Both the position numbers and the translations under genes were made by a program. From positions 1-45,298 of the forward strand of contig JBNGIS010020402.1 in the NCBI GenBank assembly GCA_049999725.1: a DNA stretch of 45,298 nucleotides, read 5' to 3'. The first letter of the stretch is position 1. Each line of letters starts with the position of its first letter. Shown here one piece after another: positions 9,462-19,989 of the stretch. Source of the stretch: Haplomitrium mnioides. Lineage: Eukaryota; Marchantiophyta; Haplomitriopsida; Calobryales. A model generated the notes under the pieces. The model made no database searches, was not told the origin of the DNA, and saw nothing but the letters and a program-made list of their open reading frames with translations.

Positions 9462-9640
9462 TTGAGAGAGGAGAAGATTATTTCATCCTCATTTGCACCA
9501 GTTCTGAGGGTGCACCATTGCTGCCACTCTTCCTTTGTATCCCCTGTATTTTGAGAGAGGAGAAGGTTATTTCATCCTCATTTGCACCAGTTCTGGTGGG
9601 GTACCATTTCTGTTACTCTTCCTTTGTGTCTCCTGTCTAC
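9462..9640. repeat. 89-base direct duplication
   Basis: The block starting TTGAGAGAGGAGAAG, then TTATTTCATCCTCATTTGCA and ACTCTTCCTTTGT, occurs at 9,462 and 9,551 with a few differences. It leads into the neighbouring minisatellite. Confidence 0.8.
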
Positions 9641-10220
9641 ATATGATTGAGAACCAGGTTGTCTAGTACCAGGATGCCTACATACGATTGAGTACCAGGA
9701 GGAAACATGCAAGGGGAGAAGGTCTTCATTTTCTTGTCTACACATGATTGAGGACAAGGAGGACCACTGTTCCTTTTGTGTCTCCTGTCTACATACAACT
9801 GAGTACCAGGAGGAGAGATGCAAGGGGAGAAGGTCTTTGTTTTCTTGTCTACATACGATTGAGGACAAGGAGGACGACTGTTCCTTTTGTGTCTCCTGTC
9901 TACATACAACTGAGTTCCAGGAGGAGAGATGCAAGGGGAGAAGGTCTTTGTTTTCTTGTCTACATACGATTGAGGACATGGAGGAGATATGGAAGGCAAG
10001 CTTTGAATTTCCTGTCTACATACGATTGAGTACTCGGAGACTCTAGAGACAGAAGGCAAGCTTTGAATTTCCTGTCTACATACGATTGAGTACTAGGAGA
10101 CTCTAGAGACAGAAGGCAAGCTTTGAAATTCCTGCCTACAATACGATTGAGTACCAGGAGGCGAGACGCGAGGGGAGAAGGTCTTCATTTTCATGTCTCC
10201 ATACGATTGAAAGAGACATG
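9641..10220. repeat. Higher-order minisatellite, 111- and 60-base periods
   Basis: All units share CTGTCTACATACGATTGAG(T/G)AC. From about 9,733 to 9,955 pairs of ~55-base subunits form a 111-base higher-order unit (CTTGTCTACA starts at 9,733, 9,844 and 9,955). From about 9,990 to 10,140 the unit changes to a sharp 60-base period with GAAGGCAAGCTTTGAA(A/T)TT. Several frames stay open across it because of the repeat, but no protein is inferred. A degenerate relative lies at 17,650-17,765. Confidence 0.85.
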
Positions 10221-10820
10221 GCAAGATTTGGAGTTAGAAACCCTTACAAGCAGATGCAAGGGGTGCAGGCAGGTCGACATGCGAGGTAAACTAGAGCTTT
10301 CAGGATGAAGGATGGAGAATCCCAACTCATCTAAGCTACATGCATGCGGTGAGAAGCAGATGGCCGAGGAAGCATGGACAGCAGAAAAATGGGATGAGTC
10401 ATGTTGCTCGGTGGATGTGACTTGCACTAAGTCCCAAGTCATGCAAAAGTTTGAGCAGCCATGCCACCTCGCATGTAGCCATGGCTGCACCTCTATACTC
10501 GGCCTTTGTGTTTGAGATTGCAATTGTTGGTTACTTCTTGTTGCTCCACGCTATCCCAACGCTACCAAATGAAAATGCAAACCCACTTGTTGACCGCTGA
10601 TCACCTGAACGCTATGCCCAATTTGCATGTGTAAAACCAGAGATATGAAACTTCTTACCACTCATAAAACAGCCCATACTCCAACTTCACATATCATAGA
10701 ATTCAAGACATATTGCATCTAGGTGTGGCTTGAGGGGACTTTGCATAAATTGACTTGCCAAACTTGCAGCATGACTCAGGTCTAGTCTTGTGATGGTGAG
10801 ATAAAGCAAACTCTACACCA
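10221..10820. other. No gene recognised
   Basis: About 600 bases between two repeat arrays. Short overlapping ORFs occur on both strands (10,191-10,523) with no recognisable domain. Confidence 0.4.
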
Positions 10821-10823
10821 TCT

Positions 10824-11066
10824 GTTTATAAGTGGTGGGATCTTCAATCAATTGTCTTTCTTGATTACTATCTATAAGTGGTGGGAATTGTCTTTCTTGA
10901 TTACTATCTATAAGTGGTGGGAATTGTCTTTCTTAACTACGGTGGGATCTTCAATCAATTGTCTTTCTTCATTACTCAGCTTAGAATTCTATAAGTGGTG
11001 GGATCTTCAACAAATTGTCTTTCTTAATTACGGTAGGATCTTCAATCAATTGTCTTTCTTGATTAA
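10824..11066. repeat. Tandem repeat of CTATAAGTGGTGGGA-type units
   Basis: Five to six units combine TATAAGTGGTGGGATCTTC, AATCAATTGTCTTTCTT and ATTACT, with unit lengths of about 35-46 bases because some lack the ATCTTCAATCA segment. The array begins exactly where the copia reverse transcriptase similarity stops. Confidence 0.8.
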
Positions 11067-11084
11067 GTAGCTTAGAATTTTGAT

Positions 11085-12057
11085 CCCAAAGAGTTGTAAT
11101 TGGTTTGCAACATTGTCATCCTATATTTGGATATCATGTCCAATGCATATTGACTTTGTATATTGAAGACATTTCTTTGTTTTAAAACATTTCAATGCCA
11201 AGAAAATATCTTAGCTCTCCATATACTTCATATCAAACTTTTGTTGCGTTAAAACTCCAAACTTTTGTTGCATTAAGAGTTTTAACTCTGTTATATCTTA
11301 TATATACTATCTCCAATCATAATGAGATCATCCATATAAATGAGTATAAGGATGGTAGCTTTATCTGTTTTCATGATGTACATCGAGTAATTTGCATCAT
11401 AAACTTTGAATACTATTGTAACAAATTATTTATTTATCTTGAATTTGCATCATAAACTTTGAATACTATTGTAACAAAATATTTATTTATCTTGTTGGAT
11501 CAACGAGGCTCTTGCTTTAACCTATACAAGTACATCGAGTAATTTGCATCATAAACTTTGAATACTATTGTAACAAAATATTTATTTATCTTGTTGGATC
11601 AACGAGCCTCTTGCTTTAACCTATACAATAATTTCTTCAATATGCAAACATGATTTGGATTCTCCAAATCAACAAAACTTGGTAGTTGCGTCATATAAAC
11701 CTCGTCTTCGGTTATTTATATAAAAACACATTCTTTACATGTATTTGATGTAAGGACTATTGTTTTGTTGCAGCTAATGCAAAGATTGCTCTAATTGTTG
11801 TTATTTCTACCATCATACTTAATGTTTCTTGATAATCTATGCCATGGGTTTGTGCATACCCTTTGGCCAATGGCTTTCTTCTTTTTCGGTAATGTAACCA
11901 ACTCCCATGTTTGGTTTTTATGAAGAGCATCTATCTCTTCTACCATTGCAGACTTCCATCTGTCATGATTGCCAACATCATCGAATGAAATAAGTTCTTT
12001 TTTAATAACTTGTACCATATATGTATGATGAGATGCAATAAGTACTTTAATACCCAA
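11085..12057 (-). pseudogene. Copia reverse transcriptase remnant
   Basis: The N-terminal part at 11,791-12,057 has WKSAMVEEIDALHKNQTWEL, typical of the copia RVT_2 start, with the frame lost soon after at the KKKKAIG stretch. A RLKQEPR piece and the catalytic YMDD (complement of 11,327-11,338) follow in other frames, then ELRYFLGIEM near 11,195. An internal tandem duplication at 11,391-11,632 separates the parts. It is clearly non-functional. Confidence 0.85.
11391..11632. repeat. Tandem duplication inside the copia RT remnant
   Basis: A block containing AATTTGCATCATAAACTTTG and AATACTATTGTAACAAA(A/T)TAT occurs three times (near 11,391, 11,442 and 11,541). The last two also share the following GTTGGATCAACGAG(G/C)CTCTTGC and CTTTAACCTATACAA. 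It duplicates a piece of the RT domain. Confidence 0.8.
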
Positions 12058-12061
12058 TTTG

Positions 12062-12298
12062 TCAATAAGTTATTTCATTAATACTATCTGGTTTACTAAC
12101 ATTTGCTTCATCACGAGAACTCCATGTTGTCACATCTGCAACACTTTCTTGTGGTATACTAGTTGAAGCATGTTGCTCCAAATTGTTGTGAAGTCTTCCT
12201 TGCCATAGCCTGTTGATACTGCTACTACTTCCACTTTGTAGACCACTCAAACTTTGTCTTTGCTGATTGTGTTTTGTCACAACTTGTTTGTCTTTCAC
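12062..12298 (-). pseudogene. Copia integrase-RT linker remnant
   Basis: Polar, Ser/Gln-rich stretch without a domain, positioned between integrase and reverse transcriptase as expected for the variable linker of copia polyproteins. Confidence 0.55.
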
Positions 12299-12412
12299 AT
12301 CAACTATATCATCCCCAATTTTTGGACCATACTATGTACTAAATTCATCAAAGACTATGTGTCTACTTACCTTGAACATTCGTGTAGTAGGACAAAAACA
12401 CATGTAGACTTT

Positions 12413-13221
12413 CTACTCTCGAGAATATCCAATGAATACGCATTTTTCAGCTTTCATATCCAATTTGTTGCATGTTTCTATTGCATATGCACATATGCAA
12501 TACAACCAAACATTTTCAGATGTGAAATATCTGGACGTCTTTGTGAACTTCTCTTCTAGTGTCATTCCATGAACCAATGCAGTAGGAGTATGATTTATAA
12601 TGTAGAAAATTGTTGATATTGCCTCTGCCCAATAATAATGAGGCATATTCTTCTCATTCATTAAGGCATGTGCCACCTCTACTATATGTTTGTTTTTTCC
12701 TTTGGCAATCTTGTTTTGTTGGGGTGTATATATGCACGTTTGTTGCCTCATAATACCTTTTTTCAACAAATAATTACTGAATTCTATGGAGAAATATTCA
12801 CCACCTCCATCAAACCTCAAACATTTTATTGGATGTCCTTTCTACTTCTCAACTATTACTCAAAAACTCTTGAAGTGGGCAAACACTTCACTCTTTTGCT
12901 TCATGAAATACATCCACATCTTCTTTGAATAATCATCAATAATTTAAAGGTAACATAGTATGTGCATCTTCCAATGGACTCTATTTTTGTAGGACCTCAA
13001 ACATATGAGTGTATCAACTCAAGTGGCTTGTGTGTCACATATGCATCATGAAGAAGTAGCCTCCTTGCATGCTTACAAAATTGGCAAGCTTCACACACCT
13101 TTTGCATTCCTTCTACTTTAAACATAGGCAGCCCATTGACTACCCCTGAGCTTTGCATGCTTCTCAATCTCTGTATGTTAACATGTCCAATATGCTTGTG
13201 CCAAATCTCAATATCTGACAC
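12413..13221 (-). pseudogene. Copia GAG-preintegrase and integrase core remnant
   Basis: The zinc-binding pre-integrase part at 12,997-13,221 has IWHKHIGHVNIQRL and the CEACQFCK cysteines. The integrase core at 12,413-12,820 has FDGGGEYFS (second catalytic Asp region) and YTPQQNKIAKGKNKH. There the usual catalytic Glu of the N-G-x-A-E-R motif aligns with Lys, so catalysis would be lost even without the stops between 12,820 and 12,997. It ends in the VFIGYSRE motif. Confidence 0.85.
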
Positions 13222-13593
13222 AGCTCATGTACCATGACTTATGTCAACTTCATGGCTTATGTTACTTCAAGGATGCTTACATCTAGTGTAAACATTATGC
13301 CATTTCTACTTCCTTTTGTGATGAGATTGCAATTGTTTCCCCATTACTCAATAAAAACACTTGTAGGATTAAATCTCACCTACATGTTTTTCTCAACACA
13401 TTGTCCAACTCAAATCAAGTTCTTCTGAATTTTGGGAATATATATAACATTAGAAAAACACTTTGTCTTACTATTCCCCATCACAATAAGTATGCTCTCG
13501 ATCTGGTGAATATGGTGCATAGTTGAATCTATTGTCTCAACATATCCAGAACTATTTAGATTTGTAGTTCTTCAAACCATTCTCTATGACTGG

Positions 13594-14619
13594 TCATGTG
13601 GTTTGAGCATGCAAAATCTGCAAACCATTTGCCTTCATTGTCATTCTTTTTCTCATGCATGACAGATGAGTACCCATGTTGCATAACAAATAATGTTTCA
13701 TTATTTTCTTACTAGAGCTTGCATAGTTCCTTTGGACTATATTGTTACGCATATCATTTCGTTTCTTATAGTGGTCTCTCGCCATGTGGTCTAGCTTGCC
13801 ACAATAAAAACAATCTATTCATGAATTCTGATGTTGACCTCCATGTCATTGAGTCTCTAGATTGGCCTCAGCCATATGAATTTGACTATTGTTGTTGTTG
13901 GTTTTGTGTATTATCATTTGAATTGCCATTTCCAGAGTTGCGTCTTCTATGGCTTCTGCTTCTGCCTTGGCCTCTATCTTTGTTACATAAGAAAACGTGC
14001 TTATGGTTGCTTTGACTACTTGTTGCTCCTTCGCTAAGGTCAAGTTCTTCTGCAACAAGCATAGAGATGAGTTGCATAAACGACATAACTCCCTCTCTTG
14101 TTTTCATATAGGTCCCAAATTGCTTGTGCTCTATGCCCAAACCATTTAGACATATTGCCGCCATGGTACTCTCTTTCACGTCTTCTCTTAGATTTACCAA
14201 TTGTTCAACTAGTGATTTAATTTTCAAGCATAAGCATTGATATTGAGTTTTTTCTTTGTGCAAATAAAAAAACTCCATCTACAACATCAGTTTCCTTGTA
14301 TATGATGTGATGACATATCTATTCTTCAGAATATCCCAAGTTTCCTTGGGTGTTTTTGCTGTAGATACATATCCATCAACTTATCATCAACACTAATGGT
14401 AAGCTAGTATAACAACTTATGTACTTTCTCAATATAACTCTTAAATGTTTGCATTTCATCAACAAATGGGGCTAGTCTTAACATAGGCTCTACTTCAGCA
14501 CTTGTGATGAAATCCAAGAAACTTTTGCCTTTAATGAAGTTGGTCATTCTTATAGACCAAACATTGTAATTGTTTTCATTTAGTTTCTCACTTACAATTT
14601 GAGAAGTCCCATATGCCAT
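13594..14619 (-). pseudogene. Copia gag remnant
   Basis: It starts at an ATG at 14,619 with KLNENNYNVWSIRM, the N-terminal signature of copia gag (DUF4219/UBN2 type), and continues after a frame break at 13,886-14,278. A zinc knuckle near 13,775-13,815 reads CFYCGKLDHMARDH, with the last Cys replaced by His. A Gln/Asn-rich linker precedes it. Confidence 0.8.
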
Positions 14620-14955
14620 TTTGAACCCTCAAGAAATTTAAGAATTCGTGTCACCTCTTGTGACCACCTTCAAAATCACGATATACAGAAAGAGGGTTGT
14701 TGGCATGTGACTTTACTATATGTAGAGGACAAACTGCTCAATTATAAAATCGTGGTATGCATGAGAAGAGTCATTGCAACCTTACGTGTCAATGCTTCAG
14801 TCTTCATGATAATATAACGAAATCATATAGAGGCAGATGAAATCAGATTTGCAATTTGCCAAGAATAAGCTTCCAAGAAGCACCAAATCAATTGAGGATT
14901 GACTCAACTTTTTCCAAAAAATCTCTCTATTCATAAACCTTGCTCAAAGGCTATG

Positions 14956-15300
14956 TTGATAAATCAAATAGTTGTAGCTGAGAATTTTGAAGGCTGATCA
15001 GTCAGCTTCTTCTCATATACTTTATGACAAAAGTATTTCTACAACAAGAAAGCAAGAGTGTATGAAGCGAGTGCCTCTCACGCATTTTTATACATACAAG
15101 GCAAATTTTCCCAAGCATACAAACTAAAATACCTCCTCAGCCACACAATACAAATACATAAGGATATGCCCTAATTCAAATACCTAATCTATATACATGC
15201 ACTACATACATTGGCATAACATCAGCTACATAAATAGAATACCATATCACCTTGGTAAACCAACAATAGAATACTAGATCACACTAGTATATCAAGAGTA
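14956..15300 (-). mobile_element. Probable 5' LTR of the copia element
   Basis: This lies directly upstream of gag and a leader. On the minus strand it has a TATA-like GTATAAAAATGCG near 15,085-15,100. Exact ends are uncertain, a degenerate primer-site-like AGCCTTTGAGC follows, and no matching 3' LTR remains for comparison. Confidence 0.45.
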
Positions 15301-15716
15301 GGACGAGTGACAGAACTCAAAGTCTCAATAACCATGATGAAGATCAAGGCATTGAACATTGTTTGTGAGCTTTGCAATGAGGTTTGTAAGATTTTTCAGC
15401 ATAAGATGGTATTGTTGGCCTCGCAACACTTGAGTTGCAATATAGCATGTGGTGGTTCTAACGTTATTGCAAAGGAAAATTTTTTGAGTTGTAGAAGTGA
15501 GTTGCATACAAACTAAGAAAGTTAGCAAGATTCACGTTCTACTTGACTTAAGCAGTCCCACTATTGTGTTACTCAAGCTTTTTTTGACTGGCAAAAATGT
15601 GAAAGTGTGACGATTGAGAAGCCAAAGTGTTGCAAAACACTAGCCCATCGGTCAGTTTTGTAGAAAGCCAGTCTTGATACTCTTCTAATTCCCTAGCTTT
15701 GTATGAGGCGTCACTA
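15301..15716. other. No gene recognised
   Basis: AT-rich, with two overlapping antisense ORFs of about 70 codons that look fortuitous. It may include the 5' UTR of the LINE copy that follows. Confidence 0.35.
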
Positions 15717-17125
15717 TGGAGACTTGGATTACGCTAAAAAAAGGAAGTGTTGTTAGGACCAAGCATATCTATTAACTCCTCAATACTTGGTAAATGCATG
15801 AGCTAGAGGCAGAGGCTAAGATGAAGAACACAATATCCTTACCTCATAAGGCGTTCAGTGTAGACCAGGATTTATGCAAGCTCACCACAAGCATCTTAGA
15901 AAGAGGTTTTTTATGGGTTGTTTCATGAGCTTCTTCCCTGGGCTAAAGGAGAATTCGACATGGTTTAGAAAAAATTGTGAGTAGAAGGGCTAGAAGGCCT
16001 CAATGCTCAAGCTCTTAAGCAAAGGTTTTTTTTTTACTAGTAATAGCAAAAGAAGATGGAGTCAAATCCATGATTCTTATGGGGGAACCTTTACTCATGA
16101 AGAATATGAGATGCATCTTCCAACCTTGGAGACCTAAGTTTGACACTTTGACAAAGAAAGCATTGGTTTCTACCAAGATCACTTTGTCACTCTTTCTTGA
16201 AGAACTACGCAATCACCTGACAATGAATGCCAACCTCTTTGGCAACTACACTCATGTCCCTTCAGTTCTTGATGGGATCCATGTTCGACTATGTGTTCAG
16301 TTGGACACATCTAAAGGAGTGAGTCCAATCTTAGAGCTATTTTGTCTCAAGGGTACATACTCTCAAGAGATAGGGTATGATGGCATACTCTACCTCTCAA
16401 AAACATTGATCACCTGATCGGGGACTTTTCTCATGAGAATGCATATGACTTTGCCTTGAAAAAAGAGGGGAGACCCTCATGTAGGCCAATAGGGTACCTT
16501 CATTGAATTTTGGGGCTTCTCCATCTACAACACAAAATTTGGAAGATCAAGAAAGGTACTCATTAGCACATAAGGTGGAAGACAAAGATCAGTTGATCAC
16601 ATCTACCTATAGATTTTTTTGCTAGGATCTAGTACAAGACAACTTTGAAAATAATGCATGTCTAGGGAGGAAAAACTCAATCAACCTTAAGCCAACACAA
16701 GGAGAGACTAGTGGTGCTGGCAAGAAGGTGGGACAAGGAGGGGCACCTGAGGTCCTAGATGATGTGGTAGTTGTGAAGGCAATGCAAGTTGCCGCCCAAA
16801 GGGTAACAGAGGAGGAGCTTGCTTGTGACATAGGAGAGAACAAGTGAAAAAAAGTCATCAAGCGTTACATCTGGTATAACAAACCAAACAACGAATCAGT
16901 GGCTGCAAAACTTTGGATCACACAAAAAAATCTTAGAAATTGGATAAAGCCTTTGGCTCAAGAAAATAACAAGGTAGATAACAGTCAAAAAGGTGGACTG
17001 AATGAGGTTTTCTAGACTAGCCCTTTTGGCAAAGAAAATTCTAGAGGATGATGAAGATTTCCTGGAGTCTCATCAGAGGATGATTCACTGTTCCACAGTA
17101 TAATCCCCTCTCAAATTTCCATGGA
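15717..17125 (+). pseudogene. Decayed DUF4283-type LINE ORF1
   Basis: The best-preserved piece is 16,070-16,417, with MRCIFQPWRPKFDTLTKKA, VQLDTSKGVSPILELFCLKG and TYSQEIGYDGI matching the intact ORF1. The zinc knuckle region after it is destroyed. The C-terminal parts KKVIKRYIWYNK and SSEDDSLFHSIIPS remain recognisable. Numerous frameshifts and stops are present. Confidence 0.8.
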
Positions 17126-17415
17126 ACTACAATGAAGATAATATCTTCAAATATCAGATTTACTGGAGTTCATTTGAAATAGAGTTGACTGGTAGTTAAT
17201 GTTCATTATTTTTTGGATGAATAGTGTGGAGCTAGTGATGTACCTTAAGAAAACATGCAATATATTTTATTGTGAGTAGCTACTAGACATATTTGTGTCT
17301 CGATTTGGCTACTTTTGACAAAGTGATTTGCTTTAGTTAAGACTTTGATGTTATATCGCCATTATGGTTGTATTTGATGTGTGGAATTTTTTTTTTTACT
17401 TCTTGTCAAAAAAAA
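15717..17415 (+). mobile_element. Second copy of the ORF1-only LINE, decayed
   Basis: Homologous to 155-2,918 along the whole ORF1, from the part after its start through the C-terminal SEDDSLxHS motif. It then runs directly into the same 3' UTR (GATTTGGCTAC, TTTGATGT, GTTGTATTTGATGTGTGGAA) and an A-rich tail at about 17,406. No ORF2 lies between. It is on the opposite strand with different flanks, so it is an independent insertion rather than a local duplication. Confidence 0.8.
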
Positions 17416-17429
17416 AAGAAACAACACAA

Positions 17430-17640
17430 GATTTTTATTGTATCTTAAGAAGACTTGTGATAGGTTCTATTGGCATATAGTTGTCATTGAACAACTTTGT
17501 GTTTTGATTTGGCTGCGCCAAGGAGAGAGGTTTGCTTTGGTCTAGTCATTGATGTTTTGCCGCTTTGGCAATTGTATTTGATGCTAGACTTTGGATATAA
17601 AGTTTTTTACTTCATGTTAAAAAAACAAAAAAAAAGAAAA
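17430..17640 (+). mobile_element. LINE 3'-tail copy next to the previous tail
   Basis: A second copy of the same 3' UTR (TTTGCTTTGGTCTAGTCATTG, TTTGCCGCTTTGGC, TTGTATTTGATG) ends in an A-rich run at about 17,618. It starts within or just after the A-tail of the preceding copy, a common landing site for LINE insertions. Confidence 0.75.
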
Positions 17641-18600
17641 GAAGAAAAAGACAAGGCAAGCTTTGAGTTTCTTGTGAACATACAATAAGTATCATGTTGA
17701 GCATTCTATTTACATCTAATTGTGTACACTAGAGAATTGAGTTTCTTGTCCACATACTGTTGGACATTGGTTGCCAATGATTAGGCAATTCTTGGCAACT
17801 AATTTTGTTGTTCGTAGAACACAAAAATTGCCTAATCATGTTTATGAATTTGTGCAACATGTTTCCTTTTTTAAGTGTTGGAAATGTATCTTTGTTGTTA
17901 TACATTATGCTTAAGTAATGATCATGAGCATGCTTCTTTGTATAGCCATTTGATTTCCTCACTAGTTTAGCTCCTAACTAGTTTAGAGAGAGATTGGGTA
18001 TAGTGCAACGTGGAGGCACTTGGTGGTAACATGTACTAGCAACAGGAATCCCCTTATGGACATTTAATTTACTTTTTTCCCTTGCGTGAGAAAGAAGCAT
18101 ACGCACGCACATATGCATGCTCTCATATGGAGAATCAATCACTGTGAACAAGGGACTCACATATTCTCTTTATAGTACTAATGGGTGAAGATCTTCTTCA
18201 CCTAATGCATGACTTGGTCATTTGTTTGTAGCACTTCCTATTTCATTACATGGTGCCTATTGATTTCCAGCAATGGTCTATTGTAAAGAATATATAAATC
18301 AATAGAGGTGATGTTCATTGCATCTTGATTTGCAAGCACAGTCAAATTGCCTCACTGAGTATATGCATTTTAGCGTTTCAAGCATTCTAAGAAGAATTAT
18401 GTCTAAAGATGAGAGGTCGTTTTTCTACATTGATAGCAAAAAAACAATTAGTGGAGCAACTAGTTTCTTGCAAGCAAAGGTTTTTTCAAAGTGATTGCCA
18501 TTTTTTTCTTGCGATGGAGCTCAACTTTTGAATTGGCAAAATAAGATTTCACTTTGAGGAGGAAAATCACAGTTTGTAGACATATTCTCATTTCAAGGAT
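17641..18600. other. No gene recognised
   Basis: AT-rich non-coding DNA. 17,650-17,765 is a degenerate relative of the 9.6-10.2-kb minisatellite (AAGGCAAGCTTTGAGTTTCT and CATACAATAAGTAT). The rest shows no domain or repeat I can name. Confidence 0.4.
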
Positions 18601-19420
18601 ATTATATTTTCCTTTCTCACAACTCTCACTATATGTGGTTGTTCCCTACTGTATTATTATCAATTTGATTTGATATTTCCGATTGGTCATGAGCCTATAC
18701 ATGATCATGGGCAACGCAAGTCTTGGTAACTCTAGTATGCATTCTATAGAAAAGTTTGAAGGATTCTTGATGGTGTGCTGAACATCATCATGATTGAGTT
18801 TTCGTGTTGCTTCTAGAAAAGTGGTAGAAATTGAGTACACAGATTGATCAAGACATGTTGTCAAAAACTGATGAAACCAATAGGAAGTTGTGACAGCTTG
18901 TCACTGCTACATATGATGAGGTTGAATAGTCTAAAACTTTGTGTCTGACACCACATACGTATAGGTTGCACTCTATGTGTTGTGCAATTGTGATGTGTGT
19001 AGATTTTCCCTAGACTATTGCAGCTTCCATTTATTTGATTTTGTGGTTAGTTTTACTCTCCACAACTTGATAGATGCATATATATTATAGTGTTATTATT
19101 TTCTTGGAACTTTGGAGATCACGACTAAGGGAGAAGGTCGTTGTTTTGTTACAAGAAGGTGACCAAAGAATAAACTACACTTTAGATGTTGAGAAGGAGG
19201 TCGTGATTTTGCAGTTGCAAGCTTATTTTGTGAACATCAAAGGAGTTGACGTTTTGCAGTTTGTTATTTTCGTACAAATCTCACATATTGTGGATCTTTG
19301 TTGTTGTGTTGCTATCACTTTGTTTTGATATTTCTAATAGATTATAGGCACACATCCGATAGTGATGCAAGTCTTGGTAACTCCAGTATGCATTCTATAG
19401 AAAAGTTTGAAGGAACTTAC
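18600..19420. repeat. Dispersed repeats, including copy D of the 3.1-kb family
   Basis: GCAAGTCTTGGTAACTC, AGTATGCATTCTATAGAAAA and GTTTGAAGGA occur in a row at about 18,717 and again at about 19,368. These flank 18,868-19,118, which matches 3,064-3,310 and 3,795-4,025 in block order, from the TGATGAAACCA block through the TGTGGTTAGTTTTACTCTCC block. This looks like a composite repeat with its own direct-repeat ends. No coding capacity is recognised. Confidence 0.6.
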
Positions 19421-19989
19421 TTTGGTTCAAAGAATCCTCTCAGAGCATTCCACATGCCTTTGGACATGGGTTGACCTTGAACTAGTGCTTCTGGTCATAG
19501 GTTGATCTTGAACTATGAAGCTCAAGGGTCTATTGCGTTTATGTACTTGAAAAAGCAACTCTATAAATGAAAATAGATCCTAGTCAGTCCATTACTACAC
19601 ATTTGACTCTTGTACAACAAATTGCTATTGATCTAGAATATATGGGATACCCCTTGCTGAATTGAATCTTGATGTGGCTACTAAATGCACTCTCCCAGCT
19701 TCTTACAACAACTTGATCAATCATTTTGTTCTAAAAGCAAGCCTATTTTTGAGCTCTTATTCTACACCCTTCACCAACATGAAAGCATGCAAAAGCGATC
19801 ACAAAATGATTCTTCCATCTCTCATGGTGCCACTCATTCTTCTTTGATACTTTAAAATGTCAAATACACTCCAGCTGGGCAACACAATCTCATTTCTATG
19901 AAGATGTTGACTGAAAACAAAATTATGATCTCCTTCTTGGAAGGCTCTTCTTTTAAACTCATTCATCAGGATGAGAAAATTGGTAGTGG
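19421..19989. other. Possible upstream copia remnant, not resolved
   Basis: No domain can be named. It precedes recognisable copia pre-integrase sequence on the same strand and may be decayed gag-pol. Confidence 0.3.

Larger units (their letters stand above)
11075..15300 (-). mobile_element. Decayed Ty1/copia retrotransposon, 3' end missing
   Basis: Reading the minus strand: LTR-like region (about 15,300-14,956), gag (14,619 to about 13,790), GAG-preintegrase and integrase (13,221-12,413), linker, and reverse transcriptase (12,057-11,085). Many frameshifts and stops break it. RNase H and the 3' LTR are absent, and the element ends at a tandem array. Domain order GAG-PR-INT-RT is diagnostic of copia. 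Confidence 0.85.

Noticed and set aside
9578-10059. Overlapping ORFs of 93-140 codons with repeated SYVDRR/VCRQE-like peptides
   Set aside because: They are open only because the minisatellite unit lacks stops in several frames, including antisense ones.
15301-15530. Antisense pair of ORFs of about 70 codons
   Set aside because: Low-complexity AT-rich sequence, no domain, and both strands equally open.
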